Shown here piece by piece: positions 39,284 through 49,900 of a stretch of DNA of 61,236 nt. Source of the stretch: CAYOBW01 sp964402115 (lineage in GTDB: Bacteria; Verrucomicrobiota; Kiritimatiellia; UBA8416; CAYOBW01); contig CAYOBW010000010.1 of NCBI GenBank assembly GCA_964402115.1, positions 1 to 61,236 of the forward strand, read 5' to 3'. The position numbers and the translations under genes are program-made. Positions within the stretch are counted from its first letter, which is position 1. Each line of letters opens with the position of its first letter. The notes under the pieces are model-generated. The model worked only from the letters and a program-made list of their open reading frames with translations, ran no database searches and was not told the origin of the DNA.

Positions 39284-40474
39284 ATGCACTCGGAGAACAA
39301 GGGGATGCGTGACGCAGTGCCAAGGGGCAGAGAGTCGGATAGAATCCACGGCATGGTGCCGCGTGAGGCGATGAGCGCTGCCGCGCGCAAGCTGCGCGAC
39401 ACCTATGCCATCACGCCCGGGGCGCCGTTCGTGCAGCGCGAGTTCGGCTACTACTCCCTCGAGCAGTGGGCGGAGCAAGGGATGCCGCAGGACGTACCCC
39501 GCGAGACGCTGTTCGGGTTCGATCCGCCGGGCGGGTTCGTGCTCCGTCGCCTGGGCTGGTGCGAGGCAGCGTTCCAGCCGCCATTCGAGGAAAAGGTGCT
39601 GGAGGACCGCGGGGAACACGAAGTCGTACGGGATGCCTGGGGCCGGCACCTGCTCTGCTTCAAGGGCAGGCGCAGTGGCTTCATGCCGGAGTATCTCGAC
39701 CACCCTGTCAAAGACCTGCGGAGCTGGGAGGAGAACTGCAAGTGGCGCATGGATCCGCAGGCCCCGGGCCGCTACGACGGCATGCTGGAGCAGCTGACCG
39801 AGGCGCGCGGGATGGCGGCGCAGGGCGGCATGATCACGCAGAGGCTGGTGGGCGGCTACATGTACCTGCGCAGCCTGATCGGGCCGGGCGACCTGCTGTA
39901 CAAGTTCTATGACGACCCCGAGCTGATTCACGACTGCATGCGGACCTGGCTGAAGCTGGCGCAGGCGGTAACCGCCCGGCACCAGGAGCATGTGACCCTC
40001 GACGAGCTCTTCATCGGGGAGGATATCTGCTACAACAGCGGCCCGCTGATTTCGCCCGACATGATGCGCGAGTTCCTTTTCCCCTACTACCAGGAGCTCA
40101 TCGCGGGCATCAAGGCGCGCCAGCTCGACAAGTCACGCCACCTCCACTTCCATGTCGACACCGATGGGTGGTGCCTGCCGGCGATTCCGGTGTACCAGGA
40201 ACTCGGTCTCGACGTGATGAGCCCCTTCGAGGTCGCGTCCGGCTGCGACGTGGTGGAGATCGGGAAGCAGCACCCGAACCTGGTGCTGAGCGGCGGCGTG
40301 GACAAGCGCATCCTGGCCCAAAGCCTGGAGGCCATCGACCGCATGGTGGACCGGATCTTCCCGGCCATGCGGGCGCGGGGCGGCTACACGCCCACCTGCG
40401 ATCACGGCGTCCCCGCGGAGGTGCCCTACGCGCACTACCAGCACTACCGCAAACGCGCCCTGGAGTTCGCCTAG
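39284..40474 (+). CDS. URO-D superfamily protein, third of three
   Basis: A 396-residue protein with the clearest URO-D features in the window: GEDICYNSGPLISPDMMREF (active-site strand and loop), HFHVDTDGWCLPAIPVYQEL, MSPFEVASGCDVVEIG, LSGGVDKRILA and the closing YTPTCDHGVPAEVPYAHY. The arginine-rich N-terminal porphyrin-binding motif of HemE is not evident, so a methyltransferase-like role is more likely than heme synthesis. The start is uncertain: ATG 39284 is used, but an ATG at 39305 has GGAG and AGGGG in front. It is a single-gene unit under operator copy B. Confidence 0.8.
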   Translation: MHSENKGMRDAVPRGRESDRIHGMVPREAMSAAARKLRDTYAITPGAPFVQREFGYYSLEQWAEQGMPQDVPRETLFGFDPPGGFVLRRLGWCEAAFQPPFEEKVLEDRGEHEVVRDAWGRHLLCFKGRRSGFMPEYLDHPVKDLRSWEENCKWRMDPQAPGRYDGMLEQLTEARGMAAQGGMITQRLVGGYMYLRSLIGPGDLLYKFYDDPELIHDCMRTWLKLAQAVTARHQEHVTLDELFIGEDICYNSGPLISPDMMREFLFPYYQELIAGIKARQLDKSRHLHFHVDTDGWCLPAIPVYQELGLDVMSPFEVASGCDVVEIGKQHPNLVLSGGVDKRILAQSLEAIDRMVDRIFPAMRARGGYTPTCDHGVPAEVPYAHYQHYRKRALEFA

Positions 40475-40500
40475 GACCACGGGAGTATCACCCGTTATGA

Positions 40501-40731
40501 TCTGCCGGCGAGCCGCAGGATCCGAAGCCAGGCGCCCGCGAGCGCAACTGGAGCCTGATGTACCGCCTGAATCAGAAGGGGCTCCGCAAGCAGGACACTC
40601 CGATTCCGTTCTCCGATCTCACCGCCGAGGAGCAGGCGCTCGCATCACGCTGGCGAGGTTGCAGCGCCGGATCTCCCAGACACTCGCACGCCGGCAAGGT
40701 TCTTGCCGGGAGCGTCCTGCGCATTCGATAA
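40501..40731 (+). pseudogene. Possible gene remnant between the URO-D gene and the giant protein gene
   Basis: An open frame without a proper start encodes 76 codons after an in-frame TGA. The middle, RERNWSLMYRLNQKGLRKQD followed by SDLTAEEQALASRW, reads like the C-terminal end of a real protein, after which the sequence turns into low-complexity basic residues and stops inside operator copy C. I do not recognise the family. It may be the leftover of a deleted gene or chance coding. Confidence 0.3.
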
Positions 40732-40758
40732 AGAAATATGCGCGCACACTTATGGACA
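40718..40758 (+). promoter_or_regulatory. Operator copy C before the giant glycine-rich protein cluster
   Basis: Half-sites TGCGCATTCGATAA (40718) and TGCGCGCACACTTA (40739) are 21 bp apart, with ATGGACA at 40752-40758. The leader from here to the ATG at 40934 is about 175 bp, longer than for the other copies. Confidence 0.75.
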
Positions 40759-40863
40759 AGTATCGCGCGGTTGCTCAGTCTGACACTCATTTCAACAGTG
40801 GAGGGTGCAGGGAAACGCGTCCCGCCAGCGGAGGGAACTGGCCCAAGCATGGGAAACGTGGAG

Positions 40864-40883
40864 GGCCCCGATCCACCGGGGCC
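40864..40883 (+). other. GC hairpin in the leader of the giant protein gene
   Basis: GGCCCCG-ATCCAC-CGGGGCC forms a 7-bp stem with a 6-nt loop about 50 bases before the ATG. A short TTTT run follows about 15 bases later. It may affect transcript stability or early termination; there is no direct evidence. Confidence 0.3.
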
Positions 40884-40933
40884 GCCCGCGGGAACGGTTT
40901 TGAGGTAGGTTCCAGGCAGAGGGAGATCCAGCC

Positions 40934-43900
40934 ATGAAACGGTACACGCATGCAGCCACGGCGGTCGCAGTCACGTTGTTCGCGGGTATGATTGGCGGGA
41001 CGGCAAAGGCCATCGACAATACCGGCAGCGGCGGAACGATCACCTACACGGATTCCAACGGGCAGAATCCTCGGTCATCACCGGCCTATGCCGGCGGCTA
41101 TGTGGTCCACACCTTTACCAGCTCAGGCACGTTGACCATCCCATGGTCGGTGGTTGGCGACGTGCTGGTGGTGGCAGGCGGCGGGGCTGGCGGCTATTTC
41201 GCCGGCGGTGGCGGGGCTGGCGGCTTGATCTACAGCAATGGATGCACGATCGGCACTAGTGTGTCGGTCACCGTCGGTAACGGCGGGACAGGTAGCTCGG
41301 GCATTGGTGGAAACGGGCAGAATTCAGTCTTCGGCTCCATAACGGCGACGGGCGGCGGTGGTGGTGGAGACCGCAGCACAACTAGAAATGGCGCAGCCGG
41401 CGGTAGCGGTGGCGGGGGAAGTCCTGCTGATAGTGCTCCGCAAGGGATGGGGGGGGCGGCCAGTCCATCTGGCCGGGGCAATCCCGGCGGCAACGGTGCT
41501 AATTGGGGATGGGGTGGCGGCGGTGGCGGCGGCGCCGGAGCTACGGGGAGTGCTGGTAGTGGGAATGTTGGTGGTAACGGCGGCGTCGGTTTGAGTTATT
41601 CCCTCGTCGGTTCGAATGTGTACTATGCGGGCGGCGGCGGCGGCGGGTCGTTTGGTGGAAACCCTGTGGGTTCCGGAGGGTTGGGTGGCGGCGGGACAGG
41701 TAGCAGTTCCGCGGGTGGAACCGCGGGAAAAGCAAACACCGGTGGTGGAGGTGGCGGTAGTGACTTCGCGACCGGCGGAGCAGGCGGCTCGGGCATCGTC
41801 ATCGTCGGGTATCCTTACGACGACGGCCTGCTTCGCATCACACTGACCAGACCGACGAACAATCATTCCTACCCGTACGGTGCCCCGGTCATGGCCGAGG
41901 CCACGGTCTTGGGCGGCACGGTGCCCTATTCAGTCACTTTTTACAACAACGCCACCGCGGTGTGGACGACGAACTCGTCGTCCAAGACGTACACCGTGAA
42001 CCTGGGTGCCTTGCCCATGGGAACAAACGCCGTCTATGCCGCGATCACGGACTCCGTTTCAGCGGCTGCCACCACCGTGACCAACACCTACTATGTGGAC
42101 AACAGCGGCACTGGCGGAACGATCACGTATACGGATGCCAGCGGGCAGAATCCGCGCCCGTCCCCGCCCTATGGCGGCGGCTATGTGGTCCATACCTTTA
42201 CCAGCCCAGGCACGTTGAACATTCCGGCTTCGTCCCTTGGCGACGTGCTGGTGGTGGCGGGCGGCGGCGGCGGGGCGTATTTCGGTGGCGGCGGCGGGGC
42301 GGGCGGCCTGGTCTACAGCACGGGGTGCAAGGTCCCCACCAATGTATCGGTCACCGTCGGCATCGGGGGGGCTGGTTCCACAACTTGGGGAACCATCGGT
42401 GGAAACGGGGGGAGTTCAGTCTTCGGCTCCCTGGCGGCTATCGGCGGAGGAGGTGGTGGAACGCGCCTTGGTACCAGGTACGGGCAAGATGGCGCGAGTG
42501 GCGGAAGCGGCGGCGGCGCCAGCGAGTACGACCTTGGCAGTGCTCCTTCACCTGGATCGGGCACGACAGGACAAGGTCATGCAGGCGGCACGTCCGTTCA
42601 ATATGGCGGGGGCGGGGGCGGCGGCGCCGGAGCTGCGGGAGGAAACGGGAGTGGGTCTAATGTTGGCGGCAAAGGTGGCGATGGCTTGGTGTACCCCATC
42701 TCGGGTTCCAGTGTAACATATGCGGGCGGTGGTGGCGGAGGCACGTTTGGTGGCACGGCAGGAGATGGGGGGGCGGGCGGCGGCGGGGCAGGTTCTGGCT
42801 CCGGAAATGGAACTGCGGGAACCGCAAACACCGGTGGTGGCGGCGGCAGTGCTAACCAGGCTGCCGGCGGCGCCGGTGGCTCGGGCATCGTCATTGTCAA
42901 GTATCCTTACGTTTGCGGCAGGCTGCCCGTTTGGATCCTGCTGGACACACCGGCGAACAACCAGGCGATATCGTACGGCATTTCCGTCACGGCCACGGTC
43001 TCGGTCTTGAGCGGCACGTCGCCTTATTCGGTTACGCTCTACAAGGACTCCGCCGTCGCGTGGACGACGAACAACACTTCGTCCTCGACGTTCTCCGTGA
43101 ACCTCGGCCCGCTGCCCATGGGGTCGCATACCATCCGCGCCACGGTAACCGACAGCGCTGCGCCGACACCGGCGACAGCGAGCACCGCCACCCAGACGTT
43201 CTGGGTGGACAATCGCGGCACCGGCGGGACGATCACCTACACGGATGCGAACGGGCTCAACCCCGTCGCCTCCCCGCCCTATGCCAACGGATATGTGATT
43301 CATGCCTTCACCAGTGCCGGCGCCAACAGCCTGTGGCTCCCCTTCCACGCAACCGGCGAGGTGCTGGTGGTGGCCGGTGGCGGGGGCGGCGGCTGTCACA
43401 GCGGTGGCGGCGGCGGCGCCGGCGGGGTTAAGTACTCCACGTCACACGCGGTGGCAGCCGGGAACACGTCCGTCACGGTGGGCAGTGGAGCGGCAGGCAT
43501 GGCGGCCAGCAGTTACACGCCCATCAGCGGCGGCGACTCAGCCTTTGGCGCGCTGACCGCTAACGGGGGGGGCGGCGGTTCCAGGCGTGACGGCGCGATC
43601 AACGCCTATCCGGGCGGGTCCGGCGGCGGTTGCGGCAGCGACAAGACCACAGTCGGCACGGGAATGACCGGACAGGGCTCGAACGGGGGCATCGGCTACG
43701 GCAGCAATCCCTATTGTGGGGGCGGCGGTGGCGGCAAGGTCAGCACGGGCAGTCCGGCGACCTCCGCGGGGGGCGGGAACGGCGGCGCGGGTGCGCAGTA
43801 CACGGTCTTCCCCGTGGCCGGGTCGCCGACGGGCTGGTTTGGCGGCGGGGGCGGCGGCGGCCGTCTCAATGCCGGCACCGTGGGAGCCGGGGGCGCGGGC

Positions 43901-46900
43901 GGCGGAGGCGCGGGCTCGGCAACGGGCGTCGGCGTAAACGCTTCCTCCAATACGGGCGGCGGTGGAGGAGGCGGCGGTCCCAGCAGCGCCGGCGGCGCGG
44001 GCAGTTCAGGCATCGTTCTCGTACGGTATCCATGGGTTAGCAGCGTGCCGCTTTCCGTCACCATCTCCCCCACGAACGGCCAGGTATGCGCATATGGCTA
44101 CCCGATCGCGGCCATGGTCAGAATCCTGAGCGGCACACCGCCCTACGCCGTGACGCTCTACAAGGACGCCGCCGTGGCGTGGACGACGAACAACACCTCG
44201 GTCATGACGATCCCCGTGAACCTGGGCGCGCTGACTGTCGGGTCGCACACCGTCAGCGTCACGGTGACCGACAGCGCCTCAGCGGTGGCCAACTCCTCTG
44301 TCAATACCTTCACGGTTGCCATACCGCCCACGCGCTTCTTCTGGACCAGCACCGCATCCGGCGCCTGGGCAGACGCGCTGAACTGGACCAACAACCTGGG
44401 CACGGTGGCCGCGCCGGCGAGCGGCGGTCTCGCGGCGTACGCGCTCAACTTCAACGCCGCCGGCGCGACGTACACGGCGACGAACACCTTCGGCGGCGCG
44501 TTTCAGCTCAACCAGCTCAACTTCGGCGGGGCCGCGGCGACGCTGGCCGGCGGCAGCCTGACCCTCGTGAACGACGGCGCAGCCCTGCCGCAGGTCAACC
44601 AGAACGGCGCGGCTGCGGTGACGATCGGCAACAACATTGCTTTGTCCACGAACGTGACCTTTGGCGGCACGGGCGCTGGAAAGCTTACGGTCGCCGGCGC
44701 GCTTTCCGGCGCCGGCGGATTGACCAAGACCAACTCCGGCACGCTGACGCTTACGAGCACCAATAACGCCTACACCGGAGCGACAACCATCAACGGCGGC
44801 ATACTGCGCCTGTCGGGTATCCCGGTTGGCTCGGCGTCCTATGCCAAGAATAGCACCTATACCTTCAACCCTGCCACCGGCAACCTGCTCGCCGGACTTT
44901 CACCTACCGCCAACTCGAACACCAGCGGCGGTTCGGAGGGCTCGGCGGGCGTCTCCGTGCTGACGGACGGCAGTAACAGCGGCACCCACCTCACCGGAGG
45001 GTACACCATCGGGAACAATGCGGTGCTCACGTATACGCTTCCCGCGGGCGTCCCCGGGGGCTACGACATCGCGAGGATCAACATCTACTCCGGCTGGGCC
45101 GACAGCGGACGCGACAGGATCACCCTGACCAGCATCAGCTACTCGACCGTGGGTGCTCCGACCACCTTCACCGCCATCACCAACAGCGCCGTCAGTTACG
45201 ATGGCGGCACGGGCATCGCCCTGGCCGCTCTGACGTCCTCCGGAGGGGTGCTGGCGAGCGGCGTTTACGCGATTAAGTTCACATTCGGCGCGCAGGAGAA
45301 CAACTATGTCGGTTACCGCGAACTCGAGGTGGTCGGCACGCCGACCGTTGGCAGCCTTCCGAATGCCACAGCCCTCTCGATTGCTGCCGGCGGCACCATG
45401 GATCTCCGTGGCGGCAGGCAGACCGTCGCCTCGCTTGCCGACTCCGGCGGCAGCGGCGGCGTGGTCACCAACAGCGCGGCCGCGATTCCAGCGATACTGA
45501 CCATCAATCCCTCCGCCGGAAGCACAACCTTTTCCGGCGCGATCCGCAGCTCGATCCGCTTGATAAAGACCGGCGCGGGTGCGCAGGTTCTTACGGGCGC
45601 CAGCGCGTACTCCGGGGCTACGACAGTCAGCAATGGTACGCTGCTGGTGAATGGCTCGATCACGGGCGCGGTCAACGTCATCTCGGGCGCGACGCTGGGC
45701 GGAACCGGCGCGATCACAGGAAGCGTCACGTATGCGAGCGGCGCCTTCGCGCTGTTCACGAACAACGCGCCGATGCGATTCACCGGGACGGTGACGCTGA
45801 ACGGCAATAAGGTCCACCTCACTCTGCCGGACAACCTGCCCGCGGGAACCTACCTGCTGGCCACGAACACGACCGCCGGCTTCGCCGGCGCATTCGCGAC
45901 CACACCCGTCATTGACAACGGCTCGCTGCAGGGCGCTTCCTCCACGAACATCGTCATGGACGGCAGCAGCGTCGTGCTGGCCGCACCCGCATCGCCGACG
46001 ATCCTGATCTCGCCACCCACGCTTGCCCCCGGCACGCGGGATATCGCTTACAGCGCAACCCTGACCGCCGTGGGCGGGACGGCGCCGTACAGCTACGCCG
46101 TGGTTTCCGGCGCCCTGCCGTCGTGTCTGAGCCTGACGACCGGCGGACTGCTGTCGGGCACGCCGGACACCGTCGGGATCTACAGTTTCACGGTGCAGGC
46201 GATGGACTCGCTCGGGACCACCGGGAGCAACGCCTACGCCCTGGTCATTCAGCCGATACCGAGCAGCTTCTTCTGGACCAGCAGCGCCTCTGGCGGCTGG
46301 GACGCCCCGGGCAACTGGACAAACGAACTGGGCACGGTCGCCGCGCCGCTGAATGCCGGCCGACCGTACTACGCGCTGAACTTCAACAAGGGAGGGACCA
46401 CGATTACGGCCACGAACACACTCAACAGCGGGTTCCTGCTTAACCTGCTCAACTTCGGTGGGGCCGCGGCCACGCTGACGGGCGCCAGCATAACCTTCAC
46501 GGACAACGGGACAACCCTGCCGCAGGTCAACCAGAACAGCGCGGCGCCCGTTTGGATCGCCACCACCATGAACCTGGGCGCGGATGCCAACTTCGGCGGC
46601 TCCGGCAGCGGCGTGCTCACGCTCGGCGGCGCGCTCTCCGGCCCGGGCGGCCTGACCAGGAGCGGCACGGGGGTGCTGGCCGTTGCCGGCACGAACAACA
46701 CGTACGGCGGCGCCACGACGATCACCGGCGGCACCATTCAGCTCGGCGTGGGCGGCGTGCCCCCGCTGCTGAATCCGGGCTTCAACGCTCCGGGGATCGC
46801 TGACTACATCTACTACAACAGCATGAACCCTACTCAGAAGAGCCTTCTTGTCTGGACGGGCGATTCCGACTTCGTCTATTCGATCACGGGCGGCGGCACT

Positions 46901-49900
46901 TGGGGTGTTCCCGCGGGCAGCGGCCCGGCTGTCGGCCTGCAAATGACCGGGGGCATCCGGCAGACACTCTACCTCGCTCCGGGCACCTATACGCTGGGTT
47001 GGCAGGCCAACGGCCGCGGCGGAAGCCAGGTGAATCCCTACTACGTCACCGTGGACGGCGTTCAGGTCGGCCCCACCCGCTCGTGGAACAACGCCGGCAG
47101 CACGTGGAAGAGCGACACCCAGGTCTTCACAATCACAACCGCGGGGAGTCACACCATTGGACACAAGGGGACCGCGTTGATCGATCAGACGGTGTTCCTT
47201 GACAGCTTCACCCTCACCTTCGACCGAAGCTCTCTGGCCCGACTCCCCTCCGGCACAGCCCTGGGCCTCGCGTCCTCGGGCGTCCTGGACCTGCACGGGG
47301 TCAACCAGACCGTATCCGCGCTGACCGGCGCGGGCGGCTTGATCACCAACACGTTCAGCGCTGCGCCGGCAACCCTGACGGTCAACCCCTCCGCCGGCAG
47401 CGCGAGTTGCTCCGGGGCGATACGCGGCGCCGTGCGCCTGGTCAAGGCCGGCGCCGGCACGCAGGTTCTTGCCGGGGCCAGCGCTTACTCGGGCGGGACC
47501 ACGGTCAGCAACGGCACGCTGTCGGTCAACGGTTCGATCACCGGGACGGTCAGCGTGGTCTCGGGTGCCGCGCTGGGCGGAACTGGTGCCATCACCGGCC
47601 ACGTCACGTACGCCGGCGGCGCCCTCGCGCGCTTCTCGACCGGCGCGCCGATGCGGTTCACCGGGCCGGTGACGCTGAACGGCAATACAATCCACCTCAC
47701 CCTGCCGGACAACCTGCCCGCCGGGATCTACCTGCTGGCCACGAACACGACCGCCGGCTTCACCGGCGTATTCGCGACCACGCCCGTCATTGACAGCGGT
47801 TCGCTGCTGGGCGCTTACTCCACGAACATCATCATGGACGGCAGTAGTGTCCTGCTGGCCGCGCCGTCATCGCCGACGATCCTGATCTCGCCGCCCACGC
47901 TGGCCGCCGGCATGCGGGATATCGCCTACAGCGCAACCCTGACCGCCGTGGGCGGGACGGCGCCGTACAGCTACGCCGTGGTTTCCGGCGCCCTGCCGTC
48001 GGGCCTGAGCCTGGAGCCGGGCGGCGTGCTGTCAGGCACGCCCGACACCGCCGGAACCTGCAACTTCACGGTGCGGGCCACGGACGCGCGCGGGTACAGC
48101 GGCAGCAACGACTACAGCCTGGTCATTCAGCCGATACCGAGCAGCTTCTTCTGGACCAGCAGCGCCTCCGGCGGCTGGGACGTCCCGGGCAACTGGACAA
48201 ACGAATTGGGCACGATCACCGCGCCGCTGAGTGCCGGCCGACCGTACTACGCGCTGAACTTCAACAAGGGCGGGACCACGATTACGGCCACGAACACACT
48301 CAACAGCGGGTTCCTGCTCAACCAGCTCAACTTCGGCGGGGCCGCGGCCACCCTGACCGGCGCCGGCATAATCCTTTCGAACAGCGGGGCAACCCTGCCG
48401 CAGGTCAACCAGAACAGCGCGGCGCCCGTTTGGATCGCCAACGCCATGACGCTGGGCGCGGATGCCAACTTCGGCGGCTCCGGCAGCGGCGTGCTCACGC
48501 TCGGGGGCGCCATGTCCGGCGCGGGCGGCCTGACCAGGAGCGGCACGGGTATGCTGGCCATTGCCGGTACGAACAACACGTACGGCGGCGCCACGACGAT
48601 CACCAGCGGCACCGTGAAACTCGGCGTGGGCGGCGTACCCGCGCTTATGAATCCCGGCTTCACCGCTCCGGGAGTCGTTGACTGGATGCAGTTCAGCGGC
48701 ATGAACGCCGCGCAGAAGAGTGTCTTTGTGTGGACGGGTAATCCCGAATGCGTCTATTCGATCACGGGCGGCGGCACATGGGCCGTTCCCGCTGGCAGCG
48801 GCCCGGCCGTCGGCCTGCAAAGGACCGGCGGCATCCAGCAGGCGCTCTACCTTGCTCCGGGCACCTATACGCTGAGTTGGCAGGCCAATGGCCGCGGTGG
48901 AAGCCAGGTGAATCCGTACTACGTCACCGTGGACGGCGCCCAGGTCGGCCCGACCCGCTCGTGGAACAGCGCCGGCGGCACGTGGAAGAGCGATTCGCAA
49001 GTCATCACGCTCACCACCGCGGGGAGTCACACCGTTGGAGTCAAGGGGACCGCGGCGGCCGATCTGACAGTCTTCGTCGACAACTTCACCCTCACCTTCG
49101 ACCGGAGCTCGCTAGCGCGACTCCCCTCCGGCACCGCCCTGGGCCTCGCCGCCTCGGGTGTCCTGGACCTGCACGGGGTCAACCAGACCGTTTCCGCGCT
49201 GTCCGACTCCGGCGGGGCGGGCGGCTTGATCACCAATACGTTCAGTTCCACGCCGGCGACCCTGACGTTCAACCCCTCAGCCGGCAGCACGAGTTACTCC
49301 GGGGTGATAGGCGGCGACGTGATCCTGGTCAAGTCCGGCAACGGCGCGCAGGTCCTGGCCGGCATCAACACCTACAGCCGGGCCACCGTCATCAGCGTCG
49401 GCACGCTGCTGCTGGGCGGCCCGTATGCTGCGCAGTACAGCACGGTCAGCAACCTGGTCAGCAGCGGGCTGGGGTTCAGCAGCGGGACGGCGTTCACCAT
49501 CGGCGGACTCGCGGGCGCCGGCAGCATCGCGCTGACCAACACGGCCGGCACAGCCGTGGCGTTGTCCGTCGGCAACAACGGCGTCAGCACCACCTGCGGC
49601 GGCCTGCTCAGCGGCAGTGGCGGCGTGAGCAAGATCGGCCCCGGCACGCTGGAACTGACGGGCGATAACAACTACACCGGGCTGACCGACGTGCAGGCCG
49701 GAACGCTGCGCCTGGCACGCCTCGGCGGGACGATCGCCGACACCGCGCCCGTGAGAGTCAGCGGCGGCACGCTCGAACTGGCGCAGTGGGACACGGTGGG
49801 CGCCGTCACGCTGCACAGCGGCAGCATCTCGGGCCCCGGAACCCTCACCGGAGCCGCCTATGCGCTCACCGACGGGGGGACGATCAGCACCACTCTCGGC

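Noticed and set aside
38834..39991. A 385-codon minus-strand frame across the inverted repeat and the third URO-D gene
   Set aside because: It is antisense to a clear URO-D protein over most of its length and the rest is non-coding repeat DNA.
29355..40474. URO-D proteins as HemE enzymes of heme synthesis
   Set aside because: No other heme gene is near, three divergent copies are present, and the HemE N-terminal arginine motif is not seen. A methyltransferase-like role fits the family context better, though unproven.
41150..44030. Regularly spaced GGCGGCGG-type DNA repeats that could suggest a repeat array or CRISPR
   Set aside because: They are codons of polyglycine runs in one continuous reading frame; there are no constant-length repeats with unique spacers and no cas genes.
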